Source: Penelope pileata (Eukaryota; Chordata; Aves; Galliformes; Cracidae). From it: 64,000 nucleotides of DNA. The DNA lies in the NCBI GenBank assembly GCA_013396635.1, contig WBMW01004158.1, forward strand, positions 16,869 to 80,868, in the 5' to 3' direction. The position numbers and the translations under genes are program-made. Shown piece after piece: positions 33,603-46,736 of this stretch (positions within the stretch are counted from its first letter, which is position 1; the number at the start of each line of letters is the position of its first letter). The notes below the pieces were generated by a model, which saw only the letters and a list, made by a program, of their open reading frames with translations, was not told where the DNA came from and did not search any database.

Positions 33603-35119
33603 AGGCTAGGGTTCCGACTGGTTGTCGAGCACTGTGTATTCTTGGGCTCCAGTTCCTGTGCACGAGATTTTCTGTTTCCATTTCCTTCAATTTTTATACA
33701 TTTTACTCTAAATCAATGACTGAATAAAGACCTCAACCTTTTGTAAACATTTGATTTAAGCGTTGAAAGGAAATATAGAAATATGTGCAAAAAGAATCAG
33801 GGTTATTCTTTGAAGTGTTCAGCACTTGAAAACTGTGTGAAATACAAAAAAAAAATACCTCTCACTATCAAAACCCAAGTTTATTGCACAAAAATGTTTG
33901 CCTTTGATTTTCTGTTTTGCTGATCACCATTAAGTTGTTGAGTATGGCACAGAATAAAAACAGAGCTGTATCTCTTTCAGTATGGCAGTGTAACAGTCCT
34001 TGTTTTGCTGCAGCGTGTGTTCTCATTCAGCATCGGATCCAGAGGTCACACTAGTTGGAGACTATGACACCAGAAATACAGAGAAAGCTCTCTGTCTCAG
34101 TTTATACGCTTCTAGTGATGTCTAGGGCAGTAAAGCTGTGGCAGTGCCCCATGAAATGTGCATATATGCATGTCTTTGTTTATGATTTTAGACAAATCTG
34201 GAGCTTATCTTCACTCTGGTCTTGGTCTTTCCAGCTGTTAGCCACCTGAATGTAAACTAACACTACTGTGTCTGATATCAAACACACTCGCATATTTGTA
34301 TAAAGACGCTACACATGTAGTAAGATCCATTAGATTTAGTCTCAGCAATGCCTGCTTATCTGACATATTTACTTATCTTTTCCAGAGAAAGAGTGATTCA
34401 AACACAAAATTAAGCTCTTAAAGTTTTAAGCTTTTACTAACAGGGACCTGAACTTCTGTTTGTTGAACAGTTCTAAATAAAAGCAGGATGAAAGGTGAGT
34501 CTATGAAGAAAAGGTCTGAGACATCAAAAGACACCCTTGTAAGCAATAGAGGATACTGTTGAGGAGAAAACGGTATTACATTCAGAAAGATCAGACACCT
34601 CTGAGAGAAAAAAAGAGCGTAATACTGTGGAAGACAATGTTCTCAAAATATTAGAAGAAAACTAAAGGGAAAAGTATGCTGAAAGGTAAAAGGTATCAAA
34701 GAAGACACTGAACAGTGTTCCCCCTCTACCTGTTCTACTTAGGGGGAAAAAAAAAAAAAAAAAGAGTTCTGAGACTAAAGCTGAGATAGGCTTCGTATAT
34801 TGGTTTTTGAAAAATTATTTTTTCTTTTACATTTCAGAAGAATGTTTAGGATTTAAATTGGCTATGTAACTAGCAGTGGGAGCAGTTCTTAGCCTCAGTA
34901 ATTCAGCTTCTCCATTGTTTTAAGAGGACATTAACAGCAACCTTGTCCCTTGGCTCACTATTTGAACACACTGTAAATCTCTACACAGGAATATGCACAT
35001 GGCCTACAGATGATAGCTTGTGTAAAATGTGTGCAAAAAGATGGTTATAGGTTCAAATTATTAACGCTGGGAAGCTGCAGAAAAGCCATCCCTCCCAACA
35101 GCAGAGGCGCTGGCAGCAG
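33603..35119. other. unique noncoding stretch
   Basis: AT-rich sequence with an A17 run at 34747-34763. I see no gene or recognisable transposon. Confidence 0.5.
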
Positions 35120-35805
35120 TAGTCACTGCATGGTGAGGAGAGCACGAGGCTTGTGAGGCCCCAGAGGATGTCTAGGGGTTTCTGAGAAATTTCTGACAAA
35201 TTGTCCAACTGTGAGATAAACAGATTTGTGGTGTGCTGGATGATGAACTGGCTCAACAGTAGAGCTTGAAGGGTTGTGGTGAATGGAGCTACATTGTGCT
35301 TGGGGATGCCGCCAGCAGTGTTCCTCAGTTCAGATTATCTAGCCCAACAGCCAAAGTTCCTGACCACTTCAGGGCTGCACAGAAGTTAAAGCATGTTATT
35401 GAGGGTGTTATCCAAATGCCTGTTGAGTACTGACAGGCACGGGACATCAGCCATCTCTCTAGGAAGTCTGTTCCAGTGTTTGACCACCCTCACAGTAAAG
35501 CATTTTTTCCTAATGTACAGTCTGAACCTCCCCTGTGTGCCATTCCTGAGTGTCCTGTCAACCAGAAGAGGCTGACACCTCCCTGATTGTTTCTGATGGA
35601 ATGTAAGATAGTTTGTTTTGTTCTGTGAGGACTGTGGCATAGAGGAAAAGGTTGTCCAGAGTGGCTGTGAATTCTATGGCACTGGGGTTTTTGAAAACCC
35701 TGGGAAACCTGATCTGAATTCAGTATTAACCCTGCTTTGTGGAGGAGACTGGATGAAATGACCTCTTGAGGTCCCTTCCAACCTGAATAATTCTGTCAGT
35801 CTGTT
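35120..35805 (+). mobile_element. CR1 LINE (plus), split by another CR1
   Basis: Two plus-strand pieces of CR1 flank a minus-strand piece. The left piece (about 35120-35330) matches the reverse transcriptase stretch containing 'ggatgatgaactggct', 'gttgtggtgaatggagctac' and 'agcagtgttcctcag', and stops just before the G-S-V-L-G-P block. The right piece (about 35640-35805) is a CR1 3' end: 'ggttgtccagagtggctgtg', then 'ggatgaaatgacctcttgag', 'gtcccttccaacctgaataa' and 'ttctgtcagtctg' as a decayed tail. About 0.7 kb expected between them is absent, so besides the insertion there was an internal deletion, or the two pieces come from separate elements. Both pieces are too decayed to code. Confidence 0.7.
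35330..35592 (-). mobile_element. CR1 LINE fragment (minus), nested in the plus-strand CR1
   Basis: Read on the minus strand, this gives the end of a CR1 polymerase frame. A frame from 35640 down to 35386 contains GRFRLYIRKKCFTVRV, VKHWNRLPREMADVP and LDNTLNNM, then the stop. The 3' untranslated part is short (35385 down to about 35330, with the reverse complement of '...cttcagggct...'). It is the same CR1 subfamily as the copy at 58864-59405, judging by the shared C-terminus. It lacks the 3' tail and is truncated at both sides. Its position between two plus-strand CR1 pieces suggests that it inserted into that older element. Confidence 0.85.
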
Positions 35806-38800
35806 TGCTGTATCTCCTCTGGACTTTTTATCAGCTAGAATGAGAACAGGATGTGGGGCCTTGTTGTGTCCTCACTGAACATTGTCTATGGAACTTTAAA
35901 TGCTACCAAAACCAAGCAAAAAATCAAGGAAAAAATAGCTATCTTCCTTTTCCCAGTTGTTCTTATTGTTGGTTCTCACTTATAAAATAAATGCAGAATT
36001 CTACAGTACTTATTACTTAGTGTTGTTTTTAGCCAGGTCTTAAACTCATTGCAGTCCATAGAAATTATTATTTTGGATAGCTTCTCTGTAAAATGCCTGC
36101 TACAGAAGCCTAGCAAAATCAATTATTGGAAACTTTAACAGCAGCTTCATGCCAGTGCTGGCTGCGCATCTGTCTAGCAGTCCCATCTCTCTCCAGTGAT
36201 TCTTCTCTGTCAGAGATATGAATGTTGCTGTGCTGCAGTACAGATCCAGACAGAAATAGACATGGTTCAGAAGATGTTAAGGGTGATAATTAGGTAGATT
36301 TTCTTGTCATAGCTATCTGATTATGTAGAATATAGCAGACATGGTGACCTTGATTTAAGAGGATCCTTTGGCAGCACATATCCTTGGCAACCAGTGCTTG
36401 TGGCATGTCCACAGAGGAGCAAACAGAAAATAACATTAAATTCTGTTGAAATAACAACAACACCAAAACCCTTCGAAAAGGGTTTGTTGGAAAATGATGT
36501 CTATTCCTTGTCATGTACAAGAGCCTAGACTGGATAAGGGCTCTGAGACTGTCATAGGTGAACAGAAATTGTTGTATCCCAGCTAGTAAAACCTGAAGCC
36601 AAATTTTATAAAGAGCTAAATAATTTACTTAAGTGATTTCTATTTCAGAATGTGGGTAGGGAATTCTCATACTGTTTGGAATTACTTCTCGGTGCATGAC
36701 AAGGATCTTTTCTTGATGGCAAGTTGACGTGTAAGAACATCTGGGCTGAGAAAGAAGGGTAAGTGTAGGGGTTTCATAAATTTTATTGCAGATTCAGCAT
36801 CTAGACATTTTACTGATGAACACTTTCCACTAGGAATACTGCTTAATCACATGGGTTGTTTTGTGTAGGACCAGTAGAGAAATGTCACTTAGATTTGTCC
36901 TGGGACAGTTTCAAAAGCTTTTCCTCCTTTCTTCCATCAATTCCCTGAGAAAGTGTCTCCACAATTTGCCACTGTTTTTTTTCTGTTTACCTTTCCCTCA
37001 CCTTTACTTCCCTAAAACCAACACCTTTGCATCTACTGTTGTCCATGAAAGAATGGTTGTAATTTTTCAGTTGAAACCTTGAAGGCATTTTACCAGAATC
37101 CTATTTTTCTTCTACAAAATGTTTGGATGAAAAAGAATTGTTCAGCTTCATTTTTTGTGTCTTTCTTTAAATCCTGTATTGATTGGCTGCTGGTATGTGC
37201 ATCATGCTTGGCTCTATAGAGAAACATCTGTAGGCAAAACCTAAACTCCTTCATAACAGAAAGATTGTCTAACACTAGTCAAATTTCAGGCAAAATTTTT
37301 GCAGCTCACTTTTGGAAGTGAAATGAAAGATACATTGTGAGTCAAAGGCAGAAAGCAAGAAGAGCAGGCTCAAACAGCAGTATTTTTATCATGGAAGAGA
37401 GTACCCTGTCTTCGGTCTTGCTGGAAGTACATTTAGTTCTCCTTTCCTCACTAAAATATTGCTAGTAAATCCAGGTACCAGACATACAAAACTGTAACCA
37501 CAGTACGGAAAATCCTTTGCCAGTGATGCTTTCTGTTTTGATGAGATTTTAGTTGCTTATAGAGTGCGGGATAATGATGAAAAAAAAAGGAAATCAGCAA
37601 ACAATTCAGCATTTCTCCATACCTTTTTTCTTTTATTTTCTAGAAAGTACAGTTGCAATGACAAATTTTGATCTAGCTTTTGACACAACTTTTAGTTTGC
37701 TGCTAGACTGATTTTTGTGCTTTTTGAAATATTTTTTTCCAAATTATATATGGTTTCTTTTGGCAAAAGGAAGCACTTTAACTGGACTGAAGTTTGGGAT
37801 GTGTTAAAATGTAAAGCCTGTGGGGCCTTCTGCAAGTTAAGTTTGTTTTTGCAAACATGCACAATGCCAGCTGTGCAAAATGTCCCCTTCTGCCTGAGGC
37901 TGGACAGGAAACTGCACCCTGTCTTCCTACGCTCAGCCTGGTTGTGCTAATCGGTGCTTGTGATTGCCAAGCCTGATTGCTGCAACACATTGAATTGAAA
38001 AATGAAATTGTTCGCCAAGTCAATAGTTCTAAAGGGAGAAATGGAAGTTTCCGGAGATGTCTCTGGACTTATCTAGACTCCGAGGTCTTCTGTTAATGAG
38101 AGACACGTCTATTGCTTAGCTGCTTCTTGGCTTTTGCATGAGCAGCCTTCCACAAATTCAGACCAAAAAAAGTGTTACATATTTTCATGCTCTGTAAAAC
38201 ATGGCAAGGAACTGTGGCCTTCACTGTGTTTGTGTATCATTTTTTTTTTTTTTACAGTTCTGCTGGTCATACGTACCTGTGAATATTCTTCCATCACTGA
38301 TACAGTTTTCTAGTCCTATCTACTTTGTAAAACTGGGCCACACTGTTTCTTGATTGGTGCATTCACCAGCTGAACATCATAGGTGAAATCTGGAAGTGCT
38401 GATGTGCTTTTAGTCCCTCACCTTTTCAGTGCGATGCAATTTTGTCCCAATTTTTCGTTTGAAGTCCGCTGTGGCCCATAGTTGTTTGTGTACTTTATGT
38501 TAGGCAGCAGTAAACTGTGTTTTGCAGCAAATGTTTTACTTTAAGTGAAAGCCTGTCCAAATAATCTTTCCAGTATGAAATAAGATGGCAAGGAAGAATG
38601 CTAAGAAACAGTTAAAATCTTTTCTTGACTGTTTGAAATTTCACGTCACCATCTTATTTGTGACCCTTGTTCTTCTTTTTCTTTTATGTTCTGTGAATGA
38701 TTTGTATTTTTCTGTTGCTGCTGCCAAGAACCTAGTTGTTAATGCCAGTTAAACTAACAGCCAGTTTCAACTTATTTTTTCTCGTTTATAAAAGAAGAAA

Positions 38801-41800
38801 CTTTTACTGAATATCTCTGTTGAGTTTCATACTCTAGAAAGTGGTTATACATATCTAAATAGGACACGTGCAAGTACTAAGGAAGCAGGCTGGGACTTGG
38901 AGACTATAGTCCGTTTAAATTCCTATTTTTTCATATTCTAACCTCTATTTATCCACTGCTCGTCCTCACCTCTTGCTCCCTCCAGAATAATTTAATTTGA
39001 TCCTTTAAGATTTCACTTTCCTTCACAATCAGCTATGGAAACCGTGCGCAGAGTAGTATGGTGTATTTGCTCATGTCACATGACATGAAATGCAATTGCA
39101 TATGACATCCACTCAGAAATATTGTGAGTTTGTAAAGTTAGTGTCTTGGGAACAAAAGCTGAATAAAATGACACCAGCTGAATGAGAACCAGGCTAGTAT
39201 TTTGTAAGAATTAGGCAGTCATTTCTCCTGGAGGTTCTTAATTTTGCCTGTGTATACTCAGGCAATTTGTTTTGTAATCTGAGTTCTCTTTCACCTGAAA
39301 CATATCAGAATTTGAACAAAAATAAAAGGACACATACTATAAAACAAAAGTTGCCTCCATAACAATCAACTTTGATGAAGGATGTGAGGTAAAAAGAAAC
39401 AAAGTATAGTCCATTTCCAGTTAGATTTCTGCCTTGCCATAGATATTATTTTTCTTTGGTAGATACCATGAAAGATAATGAGTTTGTTTTTCTATCTAGT
39501 GAAAATAAGGAGTAATAACTATCAAACAATTGCTATGGAAGTGTGTTTTAAGAAATCGTTATTTCCACTGAAAAATAAACTGAATAACAATGTGACTCTC
39601 TTCTGCCTGTGAGTTGTCCTTCAAATATTTACTGTCTCTTGGGTATAATGTTTAATCAAAATAATAGGAGTAGCCATTGTCACACTTTTTGAACGTTCAG
39701 TCAAAAGCCTTGTGCTGTGTCTACAGTTTATATGTGCACCCAACTTGAGAGACCTGTGTTATTCGATGGATAGCTGGGAGCTGGTATCATAGGAAGTTTG
39801 ACACAGGAAGAAGGCAGCACAGGAATATCAAGGTACAGATTCTTTAAAGTTTTTCTCTGTCACTTTCTTTCCATTCTAAAAATATTCTTTACCTCATTTA
39901 GACCATATTTCTTTTTAAAACAATAAGTATATATGTTGCAAATTTCCTAGTCATCTTGCCTTGACACGGACAACAAGATCAATAGAATGTGTATGAATAA
40001 TATGCATAATAAAAACCATGATCAATAGAATGTTTATGAACAATTCCCATTTTCAAGCAAAGTCACATAAATTGAATACAAATCTTAATGTACTGTGTGA
40101 ATGCTAATTCTACAGCCAGAAGTATGATGGTAATTTGAGTAAAGATATCTCAGCTTTGAGCTTGCCAGCTCAGATACAGACAGATGTGCTGCTGCTGTGG
40201 CATGAAGCGCAGTGCAAGTTGCTAACTCTCCAAATCCAAGTAAATCCAGGTAAAGATGAAACTGCACCCATTTATTGCTGTTACAGCTGCATGGTTAGCA
40301 ATGCCCAATGCGCCTAGTGCAAAGCTAATTTTCAGATTTCTACATGAGCTGCAGTCATCTTTTATTACCGCACGGATGTAGTCAAAAGTGGTGTAGCACC
40401 TTGGAGGATTCATTGCATCTACTGGTCTGTTTTTACTTTTTCTTAAGTTTTAAAATGTTAGTTCAATGTAAAATGAGCTTCTTTCTATATGGCAGGTTGT
40501 CTGTTTTACAAATTGAATGGTAAAAATATTCATCCTGGAATAATTGGAATGAGCTCCCTGCAGAAATTCTTGAATATGAAAAGAAGGGTGTGTTTATTAA
40601 AAGACTGGATCCAGTTATTTCTCTAAAATTTGTAGTGGCTCGTGCACCATCCTACTCTTCTCTCCCTGTCAGTGCTAGAGGCCCAGATAGTTGTCCTGGA
40701 TGGATGTACTACTTCTGTAACGTACCTTATTCTTCTACCTTTTACAACATAGATCTTTGCTCAATACCTCTTACAAACAAAAATTCAGGGAATATTGAGA
40801 TGATTGTGCTTTGCCGCTGAACTTGCTGGAGATGGCTATGGGTTCACCAAAACATATATTTTTCAAATGCTGCTACTAAAATGATCTATTTCTGTTCTGT
40901 AAAAAAACCTTTATTCTCTTTAGATTTGTTTATTAGTCTATTTCTTTTCTTTAGCTTTCAGCATATAGATTGCTGAGGATGCGGAGTGAAAGGAAAGACC
41001 TTTTCTATCACTATCTATCCCACATCATTCTCTAGGGAACAAAACCAGGTTCATCTTAATTGTTACCCTTAACATTTTTCTTGACTTTGATAAAGTCTGA
41101 TATGAAGGCTGTGCTCATTCATACTCTGCCAAAGAAACAGGATTTTTTGATTGTTTCCTATATCTCATTGTCAAGCACAAAATAAAATATTTCAGCTTGC
41201 AACTAACTATTGTGATTTAGATTTAGAATGCACACCACCTTTCAGAAATATTTTTTCACCATCAGAAAATAACACTACAGATTCAGTATTGTCAAACACA
41301 GTATTTTAGAGGATCCGAGTACTTCTGTTGATAGTTTTACTCCACATTTCATGTGTACCCAGAGCATGACCTTTCTGTGTTGCTCTTTACTATACCCTCT
41401 TTCATGTTCATCTTCTAGCTCGACACAGATAATGTTAACTATTTTTTTGTGAACTTTACATGAGGATTTAGTGGAATCCTGGAATAGCAAAATGCTTCGG
41501 ACACACTAATGTACCTAATATTTCCATAGCGGCACAAAAATAATAGGCTGCAATACATATGAGGTGGTTTATGACAACAGATTATCACGCTCTTCCTCTG
41601 TTTACACTGATGTTTGTCTCCCCTGCACTATGGTGACATCTGCTACTGCGTAATAAAATTTAGTTTCCTACTGATTCTGTATTACTAATGACTCTCTAAC
41701 ATAGTCTACTGTTGTTTTCCTACCATCAATTTAATTCCAGGTATTTCAGCTCTTGCTCCCTAACATTTCATAGTTAATTTCCGTAAACTTTGTGTCCTCC

Positions 41801-44800
41801 AGTATTTCAGGTTTCAGCAAAACAGTCACTGACCAGCTTCATTCTACACTTGATAAGGAAACATCTTTTGTTATAATACTGTATAGATCTTTCTCTTAGC
41901 TAATTGAAGGCTATTCCCCTGAAAATTTTTTCCACAGTGGAAAGAATCCAACTGCCCCTTTGCTAATTCTGAGATAATTCAGACTGAACTGTATGTATTG
42001 GGTCAGAAGATGTGTATCAGGAGAGTTTCTATGTCTATGAATATAATTAATGCAGAGACTGCATAGCTCCAAAAATCTGACTTCATGAAAAGTTCAATGG
42101 GAATAAAAATCAAATAATATCCACGTCACCCCTACTTAAAATGTACTCGTGGATTCCTTCTAGCACAACTTTATTTTGGCAGCAAAGAAGATGAACAAAG
42201 GAGAAAAGTAGCTTCTTACATACACCAGGATATACCAGGATCAAGCATCAAGCAGTAGCTGAGGAATGAGAGAATAAGAGACAATTTACACAAAGCTAGT
42301 GCATCGTGGCACCATGCAAACAATTTTTCTTTTTTTTTTTTGTCTCAATGTGACCCTCTGTACTGGTTGATTTGGGCACATTTAACATCAGGGTTACTGG
42401 ATTCAGAATTATGAGGAGCACACCAGTGACCTCTTCCAGCATAAAAGGTGAGCATAGAGCAGAATGTAGTCCAAAGCCAGTAATATCCACCTGCTTGCTC
42501 CTGAAGCCAATAACTAAGGAAAGAAGTACTAACAGTCCACAGGAGGGTGAGAAGACAACAGTATCAATCTCACACAGAGAAGGAGAAGGGTGAAATGACA
42601 GAAGATGATAAAACAAGCAGTGTAAATGCCCTGCTACAAAAGTATGGTAATCGGTATTCAAGACTTTAAGTGCCAAGTTTTGAATATAGCCTTAATGCAG
42701 CCGATCAGTAACAAGGACTCAGGAGCTATAGCTGAATGCAAACAGAAATGACATAAAAATATCTATTAAGGGCTCATAACTTGAGTAGTTGTAATTCTAT
42801 CAATGAGATTTCTCTCTTATGACAGTGGTGCATTTGCTAGCATGCCAGCCTCCTCTAACCATCTGTTCTCAGCTGAGATAATGTTGATATATACCAATGT
42901 ATTGCCATGAGATCTGTCTGAGGCTGCAGGGAGTCATATGGATCTGTCATATATACGGGGAGTATTACAGCCTTGAGTGTTTGCCACAAGTTTTGGGGAG
43001 CAGCCATTCTTCCGCTTTCAGACCACTGAGCTTCTTACTATTTCTCAAGAGTTCTCTGATTTTTCTCATTCATCCAAGACAGATGACATCTCCCTGCTTT
43101 TCCTTCAGGTTTCTGCCATTTTGTGTCATTGCTCATGATCACTCTACTTAGTCATTGGTCAATGTTATTCCCCTCCATTCTTCAGGTTTCCATTTGACTC
43201 TCTGTGTTGCTCCCCAAGCACTCAGTCTTTGATCACCTCCCCCTTTCCTTTCTACACTGCTTCCTTCCATGCATGTGTTCGAAAATGGCACTGATGTTGC
43301 TATAAATGCATCTGCTAAGATGTGGAGTCACTGTGTCTTGCAACACTAACATTTTGCTTCTGCAGACACTGGCTCATTCCCTTTGAAAAAACAAAGCAGT
43401 TTGAGAGACTCTTCCAAAATCCCCAGTGACCTTTCATTTTCTCCTAAAACATCCTGTCATTTCTCCCAATAGCTGTTCAGAATTAAACACTTCCTCATAC
43501 AATTTCTGGAGACATTTTGTCTTCACATAAGAACTGTTAAGTTAATATGAACTTTCACAAGTTCATAGTGAAAGACTGACCAGGGTAGAGCAGGTCATTC
43601 TCTTAAAGACTTTTCAGTCTTCCACATAATTCAACTCAGCCAGCGCTTTGCTACAACCCTGGGATTCTTTCTCCATCATAGCAGCAATATCCTCACATTT
43701 GCTTCATGCAACACAAGTAAGTAAACTGACAATAGATCGTCAAACCTAGCTTTTGCAAGTCTCTGAGATTGAAAATAAGGCTAACATTTTCAATGCTGTC
43801 TGTTCTTTTAAAAATATGTCTACAAATTATCTCATCACAATACACAAACTGGAATTGCTTACAAATTCTGGCACATAGTCGTAGGACATTCATGCAGTTA
43901 TCAGATGTGGTTTGATTTTTAAATTCCAGTGAAATCCACTAAAACAGCCTTGAAGAAACTTGGTTGAGTGCTTTCACCATCATTAATTTTGACAGCCTGC
44001 TGTAGCTAGTTGGATTTTAAAAGTAAAAACTGTAATCTCTCAATTTTGTTCCTTTGACTGTGGTTAGTATCCTAAATTTAAAGAAGCTTTTTAACTACCT
44101 TTATGGCAACCGAGGGAATGAGAATAGAGAACAAGAATCTGTAAAGGAGCCAGGAGGCTGCTGCTGGGTCAGTTCTTTTGACATCTTCTGACATCTTCCT
44201 GGCCACTTTTCAGGAGATTTCTGTGTGTTCTTCTGAGTGCTTGATTCAATAATGATTTCTATGAAGTGTTTTTTTTCCTAACCCACTACTCCTCTATTAA
44301 GAGTACTAACAAAGCTCCCATTTACTACAATGGGAGTAAAACTGAATTCTGAATGATTAGCTTACAGACTCTTGTCATTCTTAAATTCAGTCTGATGTTG
44401 TTTGGAATATTTTCTTGAAAGCTTTGATTTAAAGATTTTTCCCCTTCACCAGATTATATTGCACCTCTCACTGTTATCACCAGAGTAATATAATTTTCTA
44501 TTTAATCCTTTCATGAGAAAAATGGCTTTTCAGAAAATTGGTCATTCATAACCGTGAACACCAGTGAAATAAATAGAGTGAAATGGACTCAGGAATGTAA
44601 ACTTGCTGTCATTATGTGCTGCTGGTAGTGAAACACATCATGATTTAATTTGATGTGTCAAATTAGAAACCCAAAACAGGTAAAAATGGCAAACATTATT
44701 ATCGACTATGTCATTCAGAGAGATTTTTCCTCTTCCTATTTCCTAGCACTTAGGGTAAACAAAGCAAGCAAACAAAAAAACCTACAACTAAACCACTCAG

Positions 44801-46736
44801 AAAATTGGAGATTTTTCAGAATTTGGAAATATAAACAAGGACATACCTTGACTGAAAATATTTTGAATTTTCATGACAGATATTATAGATTCTTAAAAAA
44901 TCTTTCCACCTTTGCCTCACTACTTAATCGAAACCCGAATGAGTAAAACATCATTCTTGAAGGTGCCTTAAATGCAGAAAAAGTGTATGCCTAATCCAAC
45001 TATTTTTTGAGTACCCACCCTTATGTGTATTAACAGTGCTGAATGGTTAGATATGTAAGTCCTAACAGCATCTGCAGATAGACATTTTCCTGCTGATTGC
45101 TCAGAGAACCTAACTCAGTAGATCATTGCAAAACATACTCATTACATCGACACGTTAATGAGGCAAAAGTGAAGATGAAGAAAGTATCCATTTTAAACAG
45201 TAATCTGGTATTTGGAGAGACTGTCTGCCATGTTGTAAACACTGGTTCCTTTGCTTCTTCATCCTGTAGAGAGTTCACTTCCTGTAAGTGCTCTAGCTAC
45301 TGAGTTCAAGTGATCAGAGTTGACCACACTGGGCTTCGCAAGGGACTGTAGTACTACCACAGTCCCTATTTCCTCCTTCCACGCTTCACCAGAAATGGCT
45401 GGATGCTTTTCTTGTGCAGTGAGGATCTTCAGTAAAAGTAGACTCTTTCTTATTTTAAGGAATTAGATACCAAAGCCTCTGAAAGAGAACATGCCAAGGC
45501 GTAAGCTTCACATAATTGCTACTTTAACTCTCTACGCTACACACATTGCTTTTTGTTGATCTTTTTCTCTCCAGTCCCGTTTCTGCAGAGCATATACAGA
45601 TTCCACTAGACAGGAAGGTACCTGAATGCCAGATAGCGTAATGTTCAGTGTGGAATTTATTTTCTGTCTAAATTTTAGTCTTCATCACTGAGCAGTTACA
45701 GCTGACACCTTTGCAAGTTCTTCTTTTCCAAAAGCTCCTACCACTTCTCATCTCTTGAATCATTTTTAAATATGCCCCTTGTGTGTTGTAATTTCCCTTT
45801 TAAGAGAGATGTAATGAAGGTCTCGCTACAACATTTAGAAAACCTTCAAGCGTACCAGCACTCACATCTGGCAAACAGAAGACATTTTGTATATCCTGGC
45901 TTATAAACTGCCATGATACTCTCAAGGTTTAGAATAGTACCTGGCAGAACAGAGTAGAGTATTTGAACTGAAGAAAATTAGATCACTGTCTGACAAGAAA
46001 ATAGATACTCTGTCGTAACCAACCCCAACAAATGGCTTCATGTTAGTAGCAGATAACTGAAATGTATTTAAACATTGTTGAAATAAAAATGGGTTAGAAA
46101 AGAATATGGAGGTTAATGTTATAGGTACTTTATATATGAATTCTGATAAATTTCATTCTGATAGGTCATCTGTAAGTATTCAAGCTCAGCTTTTTATGGC
46201 TATTGGCAGAAAGTTCATTTTGAGACCATAGTTCCCATTTCCTGCTTCTGCAACGTGTGCTTTGTTAGGTGTTCTTATGATTAGCACCCTTAGTGCGTCT
46301 CTTCACAGTTCTCTCATTGTAGTTCATGTGACTTTCAGTAATTTCAGTCAACTTGGAGTTTTTCAAGTGTTTTTCTAAAGTGGCACACAAATGCCATAAT
46401 TTCTTAGTTTCTTCTGACCCCGATTCCACTCAAATGATGAGAACAGAAAGCAGCAAGTCTTTGACAATATGAAAGCATATTCATTAAATTGCAGTACACT
46501 TCTAAGTTATATTACCTCTTTCATTAGTACTGCATGAATGATTGCAATTGTGGGATCAAAGGTTCATAGCTCTGTGTATTTGGAAGTCAAGATTATCTTT
46601 CTTTCCTAGAACACCATAAAAATCTGAGTGTAGGATTCAGTGACTGAAGGATAAATTATTTCTAACTATATGAACTTCATGTGAGCTATCCTTAAAACCA
46701 GACAGAGATTGTATCAATTTTCTGCACAAGTGACAC
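35806..46736. other. long stretch with no gene or recognisable repeat
   Basis: About 10.9 kb of AT-rich DNA. I recognise no transposon or exon. Small structures: T14 at 38240-38253, an imperfect short direct repeat at 39977-40045, and a hairpin at 45341-45367. Open frames such as 42296-42676 (minus, 126 codons, ending in a run of lysines caused by a T-run) do not look coding. Confidence 0.5.
45341..45367. other. short hairpin, 12-bp arms with one mismatch
   Basis: AGGGACTGTAGT (45341-45352) and ACCACAGTCCCT (45356-45367) are complementary except at one position, around a 3-base loop. It is seen directly. No T-run follows, and no adjacent gene gives it a function. Confidence 0.75.

Noticed and set aside
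42296..42676. 126-codon minus-strand frame
   Set aside because: Its end is a lysine run read from a T-run, the opposite strand is also open (42372-42593), and no domain is seen.
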